Below are positions 1 to 6,618 of a stretch of DNA of 14,880 nt, in pieces; positions within the stretch are counted from its first letter, which is position 1; each line of letters opens with the position of its first letter. Below the pieces are notes generated by a model that did not search any database, was not told where the DNA came from, and worked only from the letters and a program-made list of their open reading frames with translations. Location of the stretch: NCBI GenBank assembly GCA_021814805.1, contig JAKAHT010000011.1:1-14880 (forward strand), written 5' to 3'. The translations under genes were made by a program, and so were the position numbers. This DNA comes from a bacterium. Lineage in GTDB: Bacteria; Patescibacteriota; Minisyncoccia; UBA6257; GWB1-50-10.

Positions 1-299
1 GCTTTGGGCATTATGTCCGTAACCGCTCTTTCCTTCGTTCTGAAAACCGGGTTCACGGCCGGCATTCCCGATAAAGAAGCAAGTTCCAGTATGTGCTCAT
101 CTATCGATTCGACGACTATTTCTTTTCCGGCAGTTTCCACTTCTCTTTTTAGTACCTGGAAATTATGGACGGAATTTCCCAGAACGGAATTCTTGGGGAT
201 GTTTAAAATTATTTTGGAGGCCGGGGTGTTCAAAAATTGATCCACTATTGAATCAATCTCGTCATCTTTTTGAAGAAAAAATTTTTTTTCCGTCTTCAT
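1..299 (-). CDS. Conserved CPR-type protein, N-terminal part only (runs off left edge)
   Basis: This partial gene starts at the ATG at 299-297 and stays open for 99 codons to base 1. The translation begins MKTEKKFFLQKDDEIDSIVD and continues with a segment of type KIILNIPKNSVLGNSVHNF followed by LKREVETAGKEIVVES and LASLSGMP. That pattern resembles a domain I associate with large CPR proteins of unknown function: a VIDRI-like helix, a strand of type I-x-L-x-I-P-K, a LLKREAEKLGK helix, then an IV-strand and a LA-x-x-AG(I/M) helix. In those proteins it usually precedes a membrane segment and an extracellular part, but that part is not visible here. The gene begins 16 nt after the stop of the FtsA-like gene, so it is probably co-transcribed with it. 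A weak TAAAAT box at 308-313 could also start a very short leader. Function unknown; the coding call is firm, the family call moderate. Confidence 0.75.
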   Translation of the reverse strand, partial: MKTEKKFFLQKDDEIDSIVDQFLNTPASKIILNIPKNSVLGNSVHNFQVLKREVETAGKEIVVESIDEHILELASLSGMPAVNPVFRTKERAVTDIMPK

Positions 300-315
300 T
301 TATTTCAATTTTAAA

Positions 316-1407
316 CTAAAAATTGGAAACAAGCCAACCAGCCCTTCTTCGAAGCATAGCATTTAAAACATCATAGCGGGGGTCGGCATAAGAATAAAAA
401 AGAAGCGCCAAAGTCGACTGATTGCGGAAAGAATCAAAGGAAACGTTTTCGTCGGCCGATACCCTGAAATTACGACGGCTCAAATCCTCGTCGAATCTGA
501 AAAGCTCCACTCCGTTTTCTTTAGGCAAAATTTCCCGGCGAACAGTCATCGAGTCGAAGTAAAGAAAAACCTTTTTTCTTTTTGTTTTCACTCCAGAAAT
601 AAGTTTCAGGAATTCCTCGTTTAAAGCTTTTTTGAAGTGCTTATTTATCGTTTCCGAGGCTCCGCCTTCGGAATAAAGACTAATGAGCTTTTCGGCCGTC
701 TCGTAATCCACGCCAAATTCTTCCGATACGCCTTCTTTGAGTTTGTGGGTTCCCCAACTAATTTCATCCACAAACATTTCCGAATCGCCTTTTTTATAAA
801 AAATATCCGTCTTATAATCGCCGACATCGGCCAAGACGGATTCATTTTCCACCAAAAGAGACGTAAGGACGGAACCTTTTTCGACAACTGACAAACTGCC
901 TTTTTTCGCAACTTCGACTATGTCGTGGTAAAATTCCCTCGTTATAAAAGTGCCCCTCAAAGTGAACTCCACCTCGTTCCCCCTAAAATCAACCGGGTTG
1001 AAAAGATTGTGCGAATCTATTTTTACTCCGGTTGCTTGGATGTCGGTTAAAACCAGACTTACATCCGTCACGTTGAACTTTTTGGCAGTGACACTCCTGT
1101 ATTTGTTTAAAAATTCCCAAAACGCTTTAAAAACCATGTTCTCCAATTCCGCTTCCGTTATACTTTCGGACCTTGAAGGCGTTTTTATTTTGAACGAATC
1201 CTGAATAGTCGAGGCGTGAGCAGAACTCAAGGCAAAAATTATTTTATTGAAATTCATTACGGAAAAACGCCCTAATTTCTTGGCGTTTTTTGCGTCGAAT
1301 TTTTTCGCTATCCTGATCTCTTTCTCCTTGGAATTGATTTTCGCTACGGTCGCTTCCATGCGGCCGTTTTCCTCTTCAATGATAAGATAATCTTCTGTGC
1401 CCCGCAT
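316..1407 (-). CDS. FtsA/PilM-like actin-fold protein (divergent)
   Basis: 363 aa. The middle segment, residues ~117-152 (SLVLTDIQATGVKID, then LFNP and FRGNEVEFTLRG), matches the arrangement of the extra SHS2/1C domain of FtsA-type proteins, where a strand pair precedes an N-P-x-G-x-x-G-x-x-(L/V) segment. Residues ~190-243 (SVLADVGDYKTDIFYKKGD, then the W-G-T-H-x-(L/I) element and a Y-E-T-A-E-K-L helix) match the FtsA phosphate-2 region, normally DIGGGTTDI...GG..IT.D......AE.LK. The glycine-rich D-I-G-G-G-T-T is here D-V-G-D-Y-K-T, so ATP binding may be altered or lost. There is no signal peptide. FtsA-family proteins act as membrane-linked scaffolds in division or type IV pilus assembly; which applies here is unknown. 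The gene follows alaS by 19 nt and has its own extended -10 box. The family call is by motif reading only. Confidence 0.65.
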   Translation of the reverse strand: MRGTEDYLIIEEENGRMEATVAKINSKEKEIRIAKKFDAKNAKKLGRFSVMNFNKIIFALSSAHASTIQDSFKIKTPSRSESITEAELENMVFKAFWEFLNKYRSVTAKKFNVTDVSLVLTDIQATGVKIDSHNLFNPVDFRGNEVEFTLRGTFITREFYHDIVEVAKKGSLSVVEKGSVLTSLLVENESVLADVGDYKTDIFYKKGDSEMFVDEISWGTHKLKEGVSEEFGVDYETAEKLISLYSEGGASETINKHFKKALNEEFLKLISGVKTKRKKVFLYFDSMTVRREILPKENGVELFRFDEDLSRRNFRVSADENVSFDSFRNQSTLALLFYSYADPRYDVLNAMLRRRAGWLVSNF

Positions 1408-1416
1408 TCACTATTA

Positions 1417-1425
1417 AGTATAACA
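1417..1425 (-). promoter_or_regulatory. Extended -10 box of the FtsA-like gene
   Basis: On the minus strand the sequence reads TGTTATACT (TG-n-TATACT), with the hexamer at 1422-1417. It lies in the last codons of and just behind alaS. The start codon A is at 1407, so the leader would be only about 3 nt. No convincing -35 was found, which extended -10 promoters can tolerate. Prediction only. Confidence 0.5.
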
Positions 1426-1426
1426 C

Positions 1427-3229
1427 CTATTCCACGGCGGCTCTTATTCTCCGGACGCCAGAGGCCACTCCTTCCTCTTTGATTATCTTAAAATGTCCAA
1501 TCAGAGAGGTGTGAGTGACATGCGGTCCACCGCAAAACTCTTTACTCCAGGCTTCCGGTATTCCTTTTCCTTTGGGTGTTACATAATAAACCTTCACCCT
1601 GTCGGGATATTTGGCCTTGAAAAAATGGAGAGCTCCAGTTTTCTCGGCTTCACTTTTCGGCATTTCCTCAAATTTCACGTCATAATCGGCTTTTATTATT
1701 TCATTTACCTTATTTTCCACTCTTTTTATTTCTTCGTCGGTAAGCTTCCTGTCGAAGGAAAAATCAAAACGGGTGCGCTCCGGGGTTATATCCGAACCCA
1801 TTTGATGGACGGAGTCTCCCAATACTTCCCGGAGAGCTTTGTGCATCAGGTGGGTGGTGGTATGGAGTCTCGTGACTTTCTTTAATTCTTCTTCGTTTCC
1901 GGCTTTAAGTTCCCCGGTATCGAGTATCAAGCCGTGGCCTCCGAATTTCTTTTCCGCGCCGGCCCTCGAAATCTCCTGATGTCTCTTGAATTCTTCTTCG
2001 AAATCTTCTCTTGTGAGTTTTTCCGCTTTTTCCCCACCGAGTTCTTTTATCACCTCATAGGGCAATCCGAAACTCTCAAAGAGCTTAAAAGCCAAAGAAG
2101 CATCCAAAGATTCAAGCGCTCCGAGTTCTCTCAAACCTTTTTCTACTGTCTTTAAGAATTTTATTCTCTCTTCATTGAAGACCGTGTAAATTAAATCGTA
2201 ATTCAACTCCTGGTAAAATTCTCCGTAATTTTCCACTATCACATGGAGTAGTTTCTCAAAATACGGTTCGGCTCCTTCAAAAAGATATTCATTGACCACA
2301 AAACGCCTTATGAGACGCCTCAATACATAACCGCTTTCCTTGTTTGACGGCCTTACGCCGTCACCTATCAGAAAAGCGATGCCCCGCGCATGATCGGCCA
2401 TAATTCTTTTGGTTTTCTGATTCAGTTTGTTCTTTATATCGTTAAGCTCCAGAACTTGTATCAAAGGAACGAACAAATCAGTTTCGAAAATACTCAAAGA
2501 TTTTCCCGAGACCATAACCAGCCTTTCGAGACCCATGCCGGTATCGACACCCGGGGTCTTAAGCGGCGTGAGCTTCATATCGCTTCCACGGTAAAACTCG
2601 TTGAAAACTATGTTCCAAATTTCAACGGCTTTGCCGTCGGGAGTCTTGATATAAATCTCAGTCGTCGGCCCGCAAGGCCCTTCGTTTCCGGTCGGTCCCC
2701 AAAATACATCCACGCCATCCCGTTTTATTTTTTCTTCAGGCAGGCCGATTTCTTTCCAAATCTCGTAAGATTCTTCATCAAAGGGCACCCCCTTTCTCCA
2801 ATCGTCATCCGGCACTTTCGAAGGATCGAAAACAGTCACATATTCTATAGGTAAGTTCATCCAATCCTTGCCGGTTATGAAATCATACCCGTATTTTATA
2901 GCTTCTTTCTTGAAATACCCGCCGAAACTGAAATTGCCCAGCATTTCAAAAAAAGTGAGATGTGATTCATCGCCGACTTCATCTATATCTGAAGTCCGGA
3001 AACATTTTTGGACGGAGGCGGCATTTTTGCCGACCGGCTTGCTTATTAAAGGATGAACTGTCGTCGTGGGATCAAGTTCCGAATAATAAGGTTTGAACTG
3101 CTGCATTCCCGCGGTCGTGAGAAGCACCGACGGATCGTCGGGCACTAAAGACGACGAAGGGACCACGGTATGCTCCCTTTCTTTGAAAAACTGAAGGAAT
3201 TTCTTTCTTATTTCGTTCGATGTCATCAT
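1427..3229 (-). CDS. alaS: Alanyl-tRNA synthetase, short CPR-type form
   Basis: 600 aa from the first of two adjacent ATGs. It charges tRNA-Ala with alanine in the cytoplasm. The class II core is complete: an N-terminal F-x-x-F-x-x-x-x-H-x-x-V-P-S-S-S-L-V-P block, motif 2 around residues 77-110 (FRTSDID, then HLTFFEMLGNFSFGGYFKK) and motif 3 G-M-G-L-E-R-L at 231-237. The zinc site of the editing domain is present: H456 and H460 (HTTTH) with C566 and H570 (CGGPH). Two parts of the usual ~875-aa protein are missing. The glycine-rich barrel normally lying between the linker and the HTTTH motif (TPFYAESGGQ-x-GD-x-G) is absent: the text goes from SRAGAEKKFGGHG almost directly to HTTTH. The protein also ends right after the GVRRIRA element, so the C-Ala dimerisation domain is missing. 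Promoter spacing makes the second ATG (3226) the likelier start. Identity is certain. Confidence 0.97.
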   Translation of the reverse strand: MMTSNEIRKKFLQFFKEREHTVVPSSSLVPDDPSVLLTTAGMQQFKPYYSELDPTTTVHPLISKPVGKNAASVQKCFRTSDIDEVGDESHLTFFEMLGNFSFGGYFKKEAIKYGYDFITGKDWMNLPIEYVTVFDPSKVPDDDWRKGVPFDEESYEIWKEIGLPEEKIKRDGVDVFWGPTGNEGPCGPTTEIYIKTPDGKAVEIWNIVFNEFYRGSDMKLTPLKTPGVDTGMGLERLVMVSGKSLSIFETDLFVPLIQVLELNDIKNKLNQKTKRIMADHARGIAFLIGDGVRPSNKESGYVLRRLIRRFVVNEYLFEGAEPYFEKLLHVIVENYGEFYQELNYDLIYTVFNEERIKFLKTVEKGLRELGALESLDASLAFKLFESFGLPYEVIKELGGEKAEKLTREDFEEEFKRHQEISRAGAEKKFGGHGLILDTGELKAGNEEELKKVTRLHTTTHLMHKALREVLGDSVHQMGSDITPERTRFDFSFDRKLTDEEIKRVENKVNEIIKADYDVKFEEMPKSEAEKTGALHFFKAKYPDRVKVYYVTPKGKGIPEAWSKEFCGGPHVTHTSLIGHFKIIKEEGVASGVRRIRAAVE

Positions 3230-3233
3230 TTAA

Positions 3234-3262
3234 ATCTTAAACGAAGGTTTTCCACCAATCAA
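3234..3262 (-). promoter_or_regulatory. alaS promoter (-35/-10), apparently leaderless
   Basis: On the minus strand there is TTGATT (3262-3257), a 17-bp spacer, and TAAGAT (3239-3234). The predicted transcription start, about 7 nt after the -10 box, falls on or next to the double ATG at 3229-3224. The second ATG (3226) would be exactly leaderless. No Shine-Dalgarno sequence is present. Confidence 0.65.
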
Positions 3263-3297
3263 GCTCGCCGACTTTGGAGGATTACGGTTTTTTTCTG

Positions 3298-3306
3298 TGT
3301 TATAAT
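3298..3306 (+). promoter_or_regulatory. Extended -10 promoter of the SIMPL gene, apparently leaderless
   Basis: TGTTATAAT is a perfect extended -10 (TG-n-TATAAT). Only 6 nt separate it from the ATG at 3313, so the transcript should begin at the start codon. The -35 region is poor. It is divergent from the alaS promoter, so the two genes share a region of about 80 bp. Confidence 0.65.
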
Positions 3307-3312
3307 GACCGC

Positions 3313-4095
3313 ATGAATGAAAATAAAAAATCCCTGGTTCCCTTCGGGATTATTTTGGGGGGAAGTTTGATAATAGTGTCGATAATAGTCGGCTACGTCA
3401 TTTACTACGTAAAAACCTACGATAACGCTGTCATCACTGTGACCGGCGTCGCTCAAAAGGAAGTGAAATCGGACATCATAAAATGGCGGAGCAGTTTTTC
3501 TAGACAAATCGGACCGGCTTCGAGCGATCTCGAAAACGGATCGGCTGAGATGAAAAACGATTTAAACAGCATCTTATCTTATTTCACTTCCAACGGAGTG
3601 GCCACTTCCGATATATCCATGGATCCTATGAGTGTTGATCCCATTTACCAGACGGCGAACGGCACTTATTCAGGGAAATTTTACGGAGGCGGCGTCGGAG
3701 GCACTTTGACCGGCTACAATCTGACTCAAAATATACTCATTGAATCGGGTAACGTCGACGGCATAACCAAACTGGCTCAAGATGCGCCGCAATATTTGAT
3801 TGGTAAGGGTATAGTCTTTTCAAGCCAGAATCCCGAATACTATTTGAAGAATTCAACGCTTGATTCCTTGAGATCGGAAATGCTTTCGGACGCTCTCGGA
3901 AACGCCAAATCACGAGCTGAATCCATAACAGAAGGCGTCGGCGCTTCGGTCGGCAATTTAAGATCGTCGAGTATAGGAGTGACCCAAATAACTCCCGTTA
4001 ATTCGACTGAAGTTTCCGATTATGGCACCTACGACACGACTTCCATTCAGAAACTCCTGACATATCTGGTTCACACGACATTTACTTTGAAGTAA
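3313..4095 (+). CDS. SIMPL-domain (DUF541) membrane-anchored protein
   Basis: 260 aa. Residues ~9-32 form one hydrophobic N-terminal segment (FGIILGGSLIIVSIIVGYVI), followed by the domain outside the membrane. The rest fits the SIMPL/DUF541 family: an initial strand ITVTGVAQKEVKSDIIKW, a long helix with NDLNSILSYFTSNGV, then the family's typical ATSDISMDPMSVDPIY, GYNLTQNILIES, and a late DALGNAKSRAESITEGVG helix followed by G-N-L. SIMPL proteins (e.g. BP26/OMP28, YggE) are envelope proteins of poorly known biochemical role. I chose the ATG at 3313 over the in-frame TTG at 3274, because the -10 box at 3301-3306 would lie inside the longer ORF and the short form starts just before the membrane anchor. 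It converges with the DoxX-like gene with a 14-bp overlap. Confidence 0.88.
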   Translation: MNENKKSLVPFGIILGGSLIIVSIIVGYVIYYVKTYDNAVITVTGVAQKEVKSDIIKWRSSFSRQIGPASSDLENGSAEMKNDLNSILSYFTSNGVATSDISMDPMSVDPIYQTANGTYSGKFYGGGVGGTLTGYNLTQNILIESGNVDGITKLAQDAPQYLIGKGIVFSSQNPEYYLKNSTLDSLRSEMLSDALGNAKSRAESITEGVGASVGNLRSSSIGVTQITPVNSTEVSDYGTYDTTSIQKLLTYLVHTTFTLK

Positions 4096-4516
4096 GAAGA
4101 CTGTCTATCCCCCAAATCTTACCGGCATCAAGCGAACACATAAGCACCATTAAGGCAGCGTATATGATATGTTCGTCAACTAAAAGAGAATTCGCATCCG
4201 GAAAAGGAAATTGTCCGGCCGAGAAGTAATAAAGAAGCATCAGTATTATCCCAAAAATCGAACTCCATTTTACGAAAATACCCAATATCAAAGATACGCC
4301 AAGAAGAACCAACCCCCACTCATTGATAAAATTCGTAACCGGCAGAAGACCGGGCGACGCAAACCAGGCATAAAAACCGTGTAAATTCTTGGCGGCGCCG
4401 AGATAGCCTCCGGCTGACCAAGATGGATTTAATACTTTGTCGAGACCGGCATACAAAAAAACCCAGCCCAAAAGAACTCTTAAGGCGAAGATGATTTTCT
4501 TTTGAAAATTGCTCAT
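4082..4516 (-). CDS. DoxX-family membrane protein
   Basis: 144 aa with four predicted membrane segments: residues ~8-24, ~60-80, ~83-100 and ~113-130. The N-terminal block LRVLLGWVFLYAGLDKVLNP is the typical start of DoxX/DoxD-like proteins (R-x-x-x-G-x-x-F-x-x-A-G-x-x-K). The segment INEWGLVLLGVSLILGIF matches the second family block, where a glycine-rich helix follows a short E-x-x. Members are small inner-membrane proteins, some tied to thiosulfate:quinone oxidoreductase, but most CPR copies have no defined role and no partner is seen here. Its -10 box TAAAAT (4528-4523) is 6 nt before the ATG. The 3' end overlaps the convergent SIMPL gene. Confidence 0.85.
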   Translation of the reverse strand: MSNFQKKIIFALRVLLGWVFLYAGLDKVLNPSWSAGGYLGAAKNLHGFYAWFASPGLLPVTNFINEWGLVLLGVSLILGIFVKWSSIFGIILMLLYYFSAGQFPFPDANSLLVDEHIIYAALMVLMCSLDAGKIWGIDSLLTSK

Positions 4517-4522
4517 TTTGAT

Positions 4523-4528
4523 ATTTTA
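4523..4528 (-). promoter_or_regulatory. -10 box of the DoxX-like gene, apparently leaderless
   Basis: TAAAAT on the minus strand lies 6 nt before the ATG at 4516, between the stop of the HAD gene and DoxX. A weak TGGAAA-like -35 falls 18 bp upstream. No Shine-Dalgarno sequence is seen. Confidence 0.45.
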
Positions 4529-4535
4529 ACTCGAA

Positions 4536-5309
4536 TTAAGCGACCTTTTCCATATTTTCCTCAATAATTTTTCCGATGATTTTCTTGGTTTCTCCCGGAC
4601 CCGAGACCTGTAAGGTCTCCACTCCGGTTTCTTTAGCCGGATAATCATTGCCTCCAGGAAAAGTCGAATCTCCCACATAAAGCATATCGGTTTTCGGCAC
4701 ACCGAGGTATTTTTCCATCTGCTTTATGCCGTAAGCCTTATCGACTCCCTTTCTCGTGACATCGATGGATGTCGTACCGGCTATCTTAACACTGAATTCC
4801 GGAAGATATTTTTCCAAATAATTGGCTATAAGTTCCCTTTTTTTATGATCCGGATCCCAGGTTTCCTTTTCGCTTAATGGAGCTTTTTGCCCCAAAGCCG
4901 AAAAAGTTATTTCAGTTCCCCTGTCTTCTATTTCTTCCCCATAAAGCTTGCCCGGTTTTTTGAATCCGGCGTCAATCAATGATTTATTTATCGACTTTTC
5001 TATTTTTTCCTTTTCTCCGGAAGAAAGATTTTCACGATAAACAAGTTTCCATTTACCTCCATCGTATTTGTAGAAGGCGGCCGCATTGGTTGGAAAAAGA
5101 TAAAGATTTCCAAGCTCGGCGCCGCCATCAAGAGGGCTTAATATTTGTTCATTGAATTTCTCCCATGAACCGCCGCCGATTACCGCCACTTCTTTTTTTC
5201 TCAAGAGACCCGCAATAAGATTTTTCATTTCCGAATCAATAGGCAGCTTGCTTTCGGCAAGTGTGCTGTCCAAATCGAAAACTATTAGTTTCTTATTTAG
5301 GTCAACCAT
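4536..5309 (-). CDS. HAD-superfamily phosphatase, phosphomannomutase (eukaryotic PMM)-like
   Basis: 257 aa, cytoplasmic. HAD motif I is FDLDSTL with D12 (nucleophile) and D14. Motif II lies in VIGGGS (45-48). The cap carries GTEITFSALGQKAPLSEKE and WDPDHKKR, in the place where eukaryotic-type phosphomannomutases bind the sugar phosphate (F-x-x-x-x-x-x-N-x-S-P-x-G-R in those proteins). K191 fits motif III. Motif IV is VGDSTFPGGND (212-222), very close to the FGDKTMPGGND of PMM1/PMM2. It is therefore a HAD-IIB enzyme, either a phosphomannomutase-like protein or a sugar-phosphate phosphatase; the sequence does not decide between them. The start ATG overlaps the end of the ATP-cone/nuclease gene by 8 bp, so it is translated from that mRNA. 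Confidence 0.85.
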   Translation of the reverse strand: MVDLNKKLIVFDLDSTLAESKLPIDSEMKNLIAGLLRKKEVAVIGGGSWEKFNEQILSPLDGGAELGNLYLFPTNAAAFYKYDGGKWKLVYRENLSSGEKEKIEKSINKSLIDAGFKKPGKLYGEEIEDRGTEITFSALGQKAPLSEKETWDPDHKKRELIANYLEKYLPEFSVKIAGTTSIDVTRKGVDKAYGIKQMEKYLGVPKTDMLYVGDSTFPGGNDYPAKETGVETLQVSGPGETKKIIGKIIEENMEKVA

Positions 5310-6111
5310 TTAAAAGAGAATTCACTTCTTTGAGTATTTCCTCCTCCTTGGAAGGCTTGACCTTGAGTTCCGATAATTTCTCCTGCGTCACTTCCCTTGC
5401 TAAAACCAACCCGTCATTCAAGAGAGATTGTTTAATCCAATGATCCAAGCTCGTGAGACTTGTTAAAGGATGGAGGTGGGAAGTTTCGATGAGATACTGG
5501 AGGCTCTTTTCCCGGGGATAATTCCAAGCAATGGCCGTGAGTCCGGCACAAGACGAGTATTCCTTGGCGTCGCTGGTGAGTTTGGTATTTGTCACAAGCC
5601 AAGCCTCATCCCATTTATCGACGCTCCTTATATCTTCGAATCTCGAATGGACGTACATAGCAACTTTCACGTCGCTTTTTATGCCCGGCTCGTTGTGATA
5701 TTTGGCTTCAATCATTATCTGCCGCCCGGATTTTTTTGCGACCACATCGACTTCGTGGGTGACGCACTTTCCCTTTATGATGAGATTTGTTTCCGCTTCA
5801 TATCCTTCGGCTCTCAAAATCCAGGCGATAAGCTTTTCGAAGGGATGGCCGGTCGGACCCATTTCCATTATGGCCTGTTTCAAGCGGTACCGCGCCGCGA
5901 GCGGCCCCTCTTCTTTTTTTAAAAGACTAAGAGCCCGGTCATGGATTTCGGATGTCTTCGTCCTGTCTTTTATTCTTTGCTTTATTTTGTCGGTTATCCA
6001 CTTGGCCAGAATATCGTTGGCCCCCGCCCTCACGAGCGATTTCTCGAGCTTTTCTTCGGAGAAAGGCTCTGATTGCCCGGAGGCTTTCAAGACGTTCAAA
6101 ATATCCGGCAT
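5302..6111 (-). CDS. ATP-cone domain fused to an Mrr-like PD-(D/E)XK endonuclease
   Basis: 269 aa. Residues ~4-85 resemble an ATP-cone (L-K-A-S-G-x-x-E-P-F-S-E-E-K-L-x-x-S-L-x-x-A-G, ending in L...ARYRLKQAIMEMGP), the nucleotide-binding regulatory domain of ribonucleotide reductases and NrdR. Residues ~88-165 look like a type IV/Mrr restriction endonuclease fold: a FEKLIAWILRAEGYEAE helix-strand, then H-E-V-D (E120, D122) and I-E-A-K (E135, K137), the expected D-(x)n-E-x-K catalytic set, followed by GIKSDVKVAMYVHSRF. The C-terminal ~100 residues are helical and unassigned. The likely role is nucleotide-sensing cleavage of DNA, for defence or repair; this is inferred from domains. No methyltransferase or DNA-specificity partner is nearby. 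The gene overlaps the HAD gene by 8 bp. Confidence 0.8.
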   Translation of the reverse strand: MPDILNVLKASGQSEPFSEEKLEKSLVRAGANDILAKWITDKIKQRIKDRTKTSEIHDRALSLLKKEEGPLAARYRLKQAIMEMGPTGHPFEKLIAWILRAEGYEAETNLIIKGKCVTHEVDVVAKKSGRQIMIEAKYHNEPGIKSDVKVAMYVHSRFEDIRSVDKWDEAWLVTNTKLTSDAKEYSSCAGLTAIAWNYPREKSLQYLIETSHLHPLTSLTSLDHWIKQSLLNDGLVLAREVTQEKLSELKVKPSKEEEILKEVNSLLNG

Positions 6112-6116
6112 CTTGC

Positions 6117-6122
6117 GTTATA
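6117..6122 (-). promoter_or_regulatory. -10 box of the ATP-cone/nuclease gene, apparently leaderless
   Basis: TATAAC on the minus strand is 5 nt before the ATG at 6111 and overlaps the TAA stop of the upstream secreted-repeat gene (6120-6118). A partial -35 (TTGAAT, 6147-6142) has a long 19-bp spacer. No Shine-Dalgarno sequence is seen. Confidence 0.45.
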
Positions 6123-6603
6123 ACTTAACTACGTACCAAGAATTCAATAAACCTTCGCCTAAAACGCTTCCCGGCTCACTGTCCTTGAAGTAGTAATAAA
6201 GTGGCATTCCTTTCCAAGTAAATTGAATCATTCCGTTGTTACCCTTCATCGTTCCCGCGTTTTGAGGAAGCATCGGCAAATTGACCGTCGTCGTGCCTTC
6301 CGCTTTTATGCCCGGGCCGTAAGGAGGCCACTTATCAAGACAAGTACTCGTGCAATTGGACACTCCCGGCGTGTCGTTCGAAAAAGTGTAAAGAGCAAAA
6401 CCGTTCTTATTCGTGAGATAATTTCCCAAACTGGAAGTCGAGCGCTCACCGAAATAGCCCGATTGGACTACGTCCGGAGTGGACGTCGCCTCTTGCCCGT
6501 TTTCTCTAACCGTCGGAGCTATGGCCGGATGTTTCGGTCCAGCAGCTTCCCAAAGGAGAGCGGCAGCGGCTATGACTATCAAGATATAAATTAATTTCCT
6601 CAT
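6118..6603 (-). CDS. Exported protein with 'secreted repeat of unknown function' domain
   Basis: 161 aa. Residues 1-21 (MRKLIYILIVIAAAALLWEA) form a signal peptide or anchor; no lipobox cysteine follows. Residues ~22-55 are a low-complexity linker. The domain begins near residue 58 with L-G-x-Y-L-T-N-K-N-G-F-A-L-Y-T-F-S-N-D, followed by the family's C-x3-C-x-x-x-W-P-P element (NCTSTCLDKWPP) and a final WKGMPLYYYFKDSEPG...G.G....W.VV strand set. This is the PF03640-type repeat found in small secreted or lipoprotein-like bacterial proteins, function unknown. The two cysteines may form a disulfide outside the cell. It is transcribed from its own extended -10 promoter. Confidence 0.85.
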   Translation of the reverse strand: MRKLIYILIVIAAAALLWEAAGPKHPAIAPTVRENGQEATSTPDVVQSGYFGERSTSSLGNYLTNKNGFALYTFSNDTPGVSNCTSTCLDKWPPYGPGIKAEGTTTVNLPMLPQNAGTMKGNNGMIQFTWKGMPLYYYFKDSEPGSVLGEGLLNSWYVVKL

Positions 6604-6609
6604 AACTTG

Positions 6610-6618
6610 ATTATATCA
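6610..6618 (-). promoter_or_regulatory. Extended -10 promoter of the secreted-repeat gene, apparently leaderless
   Basis: On the minus strand the sequence reads TGATATAAT (TG-n-TATAAT). Six nt separate it from the ATG at 6603. It sits just before the stop region of the Nudix gene (6616), so the promoter overlaps the end of that gene. No good -35. Confidence 0.65.

Noticed and set aside
316..1407. Second half of a split AlaRS (missing C-Ala part)
   Set aside because: The downstream gene shows FtsA-like motifs and no C-Ala residues. The AlaRS end after GVRRIRA is a natural domain end, so there is no frameshift.
2390..2854. 154-aa plus-strand ORF opposite alaS
   Set aside because: It is antisense to highly conserved AlaRS core codons, has no ribosome site and its translation looks like no protein family.
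3274..3312. Longer TTG start for the SIMPL gene
   Set aside because: The added 13 residues contain the best -10 box of the area (3301-3306) and precede the natural N-terminus before the membrane anchor.
4082..4095. Palindrome as a bidirectional terminator
   Set aside because: The loop is only two bases and no T-run follows on either strand.
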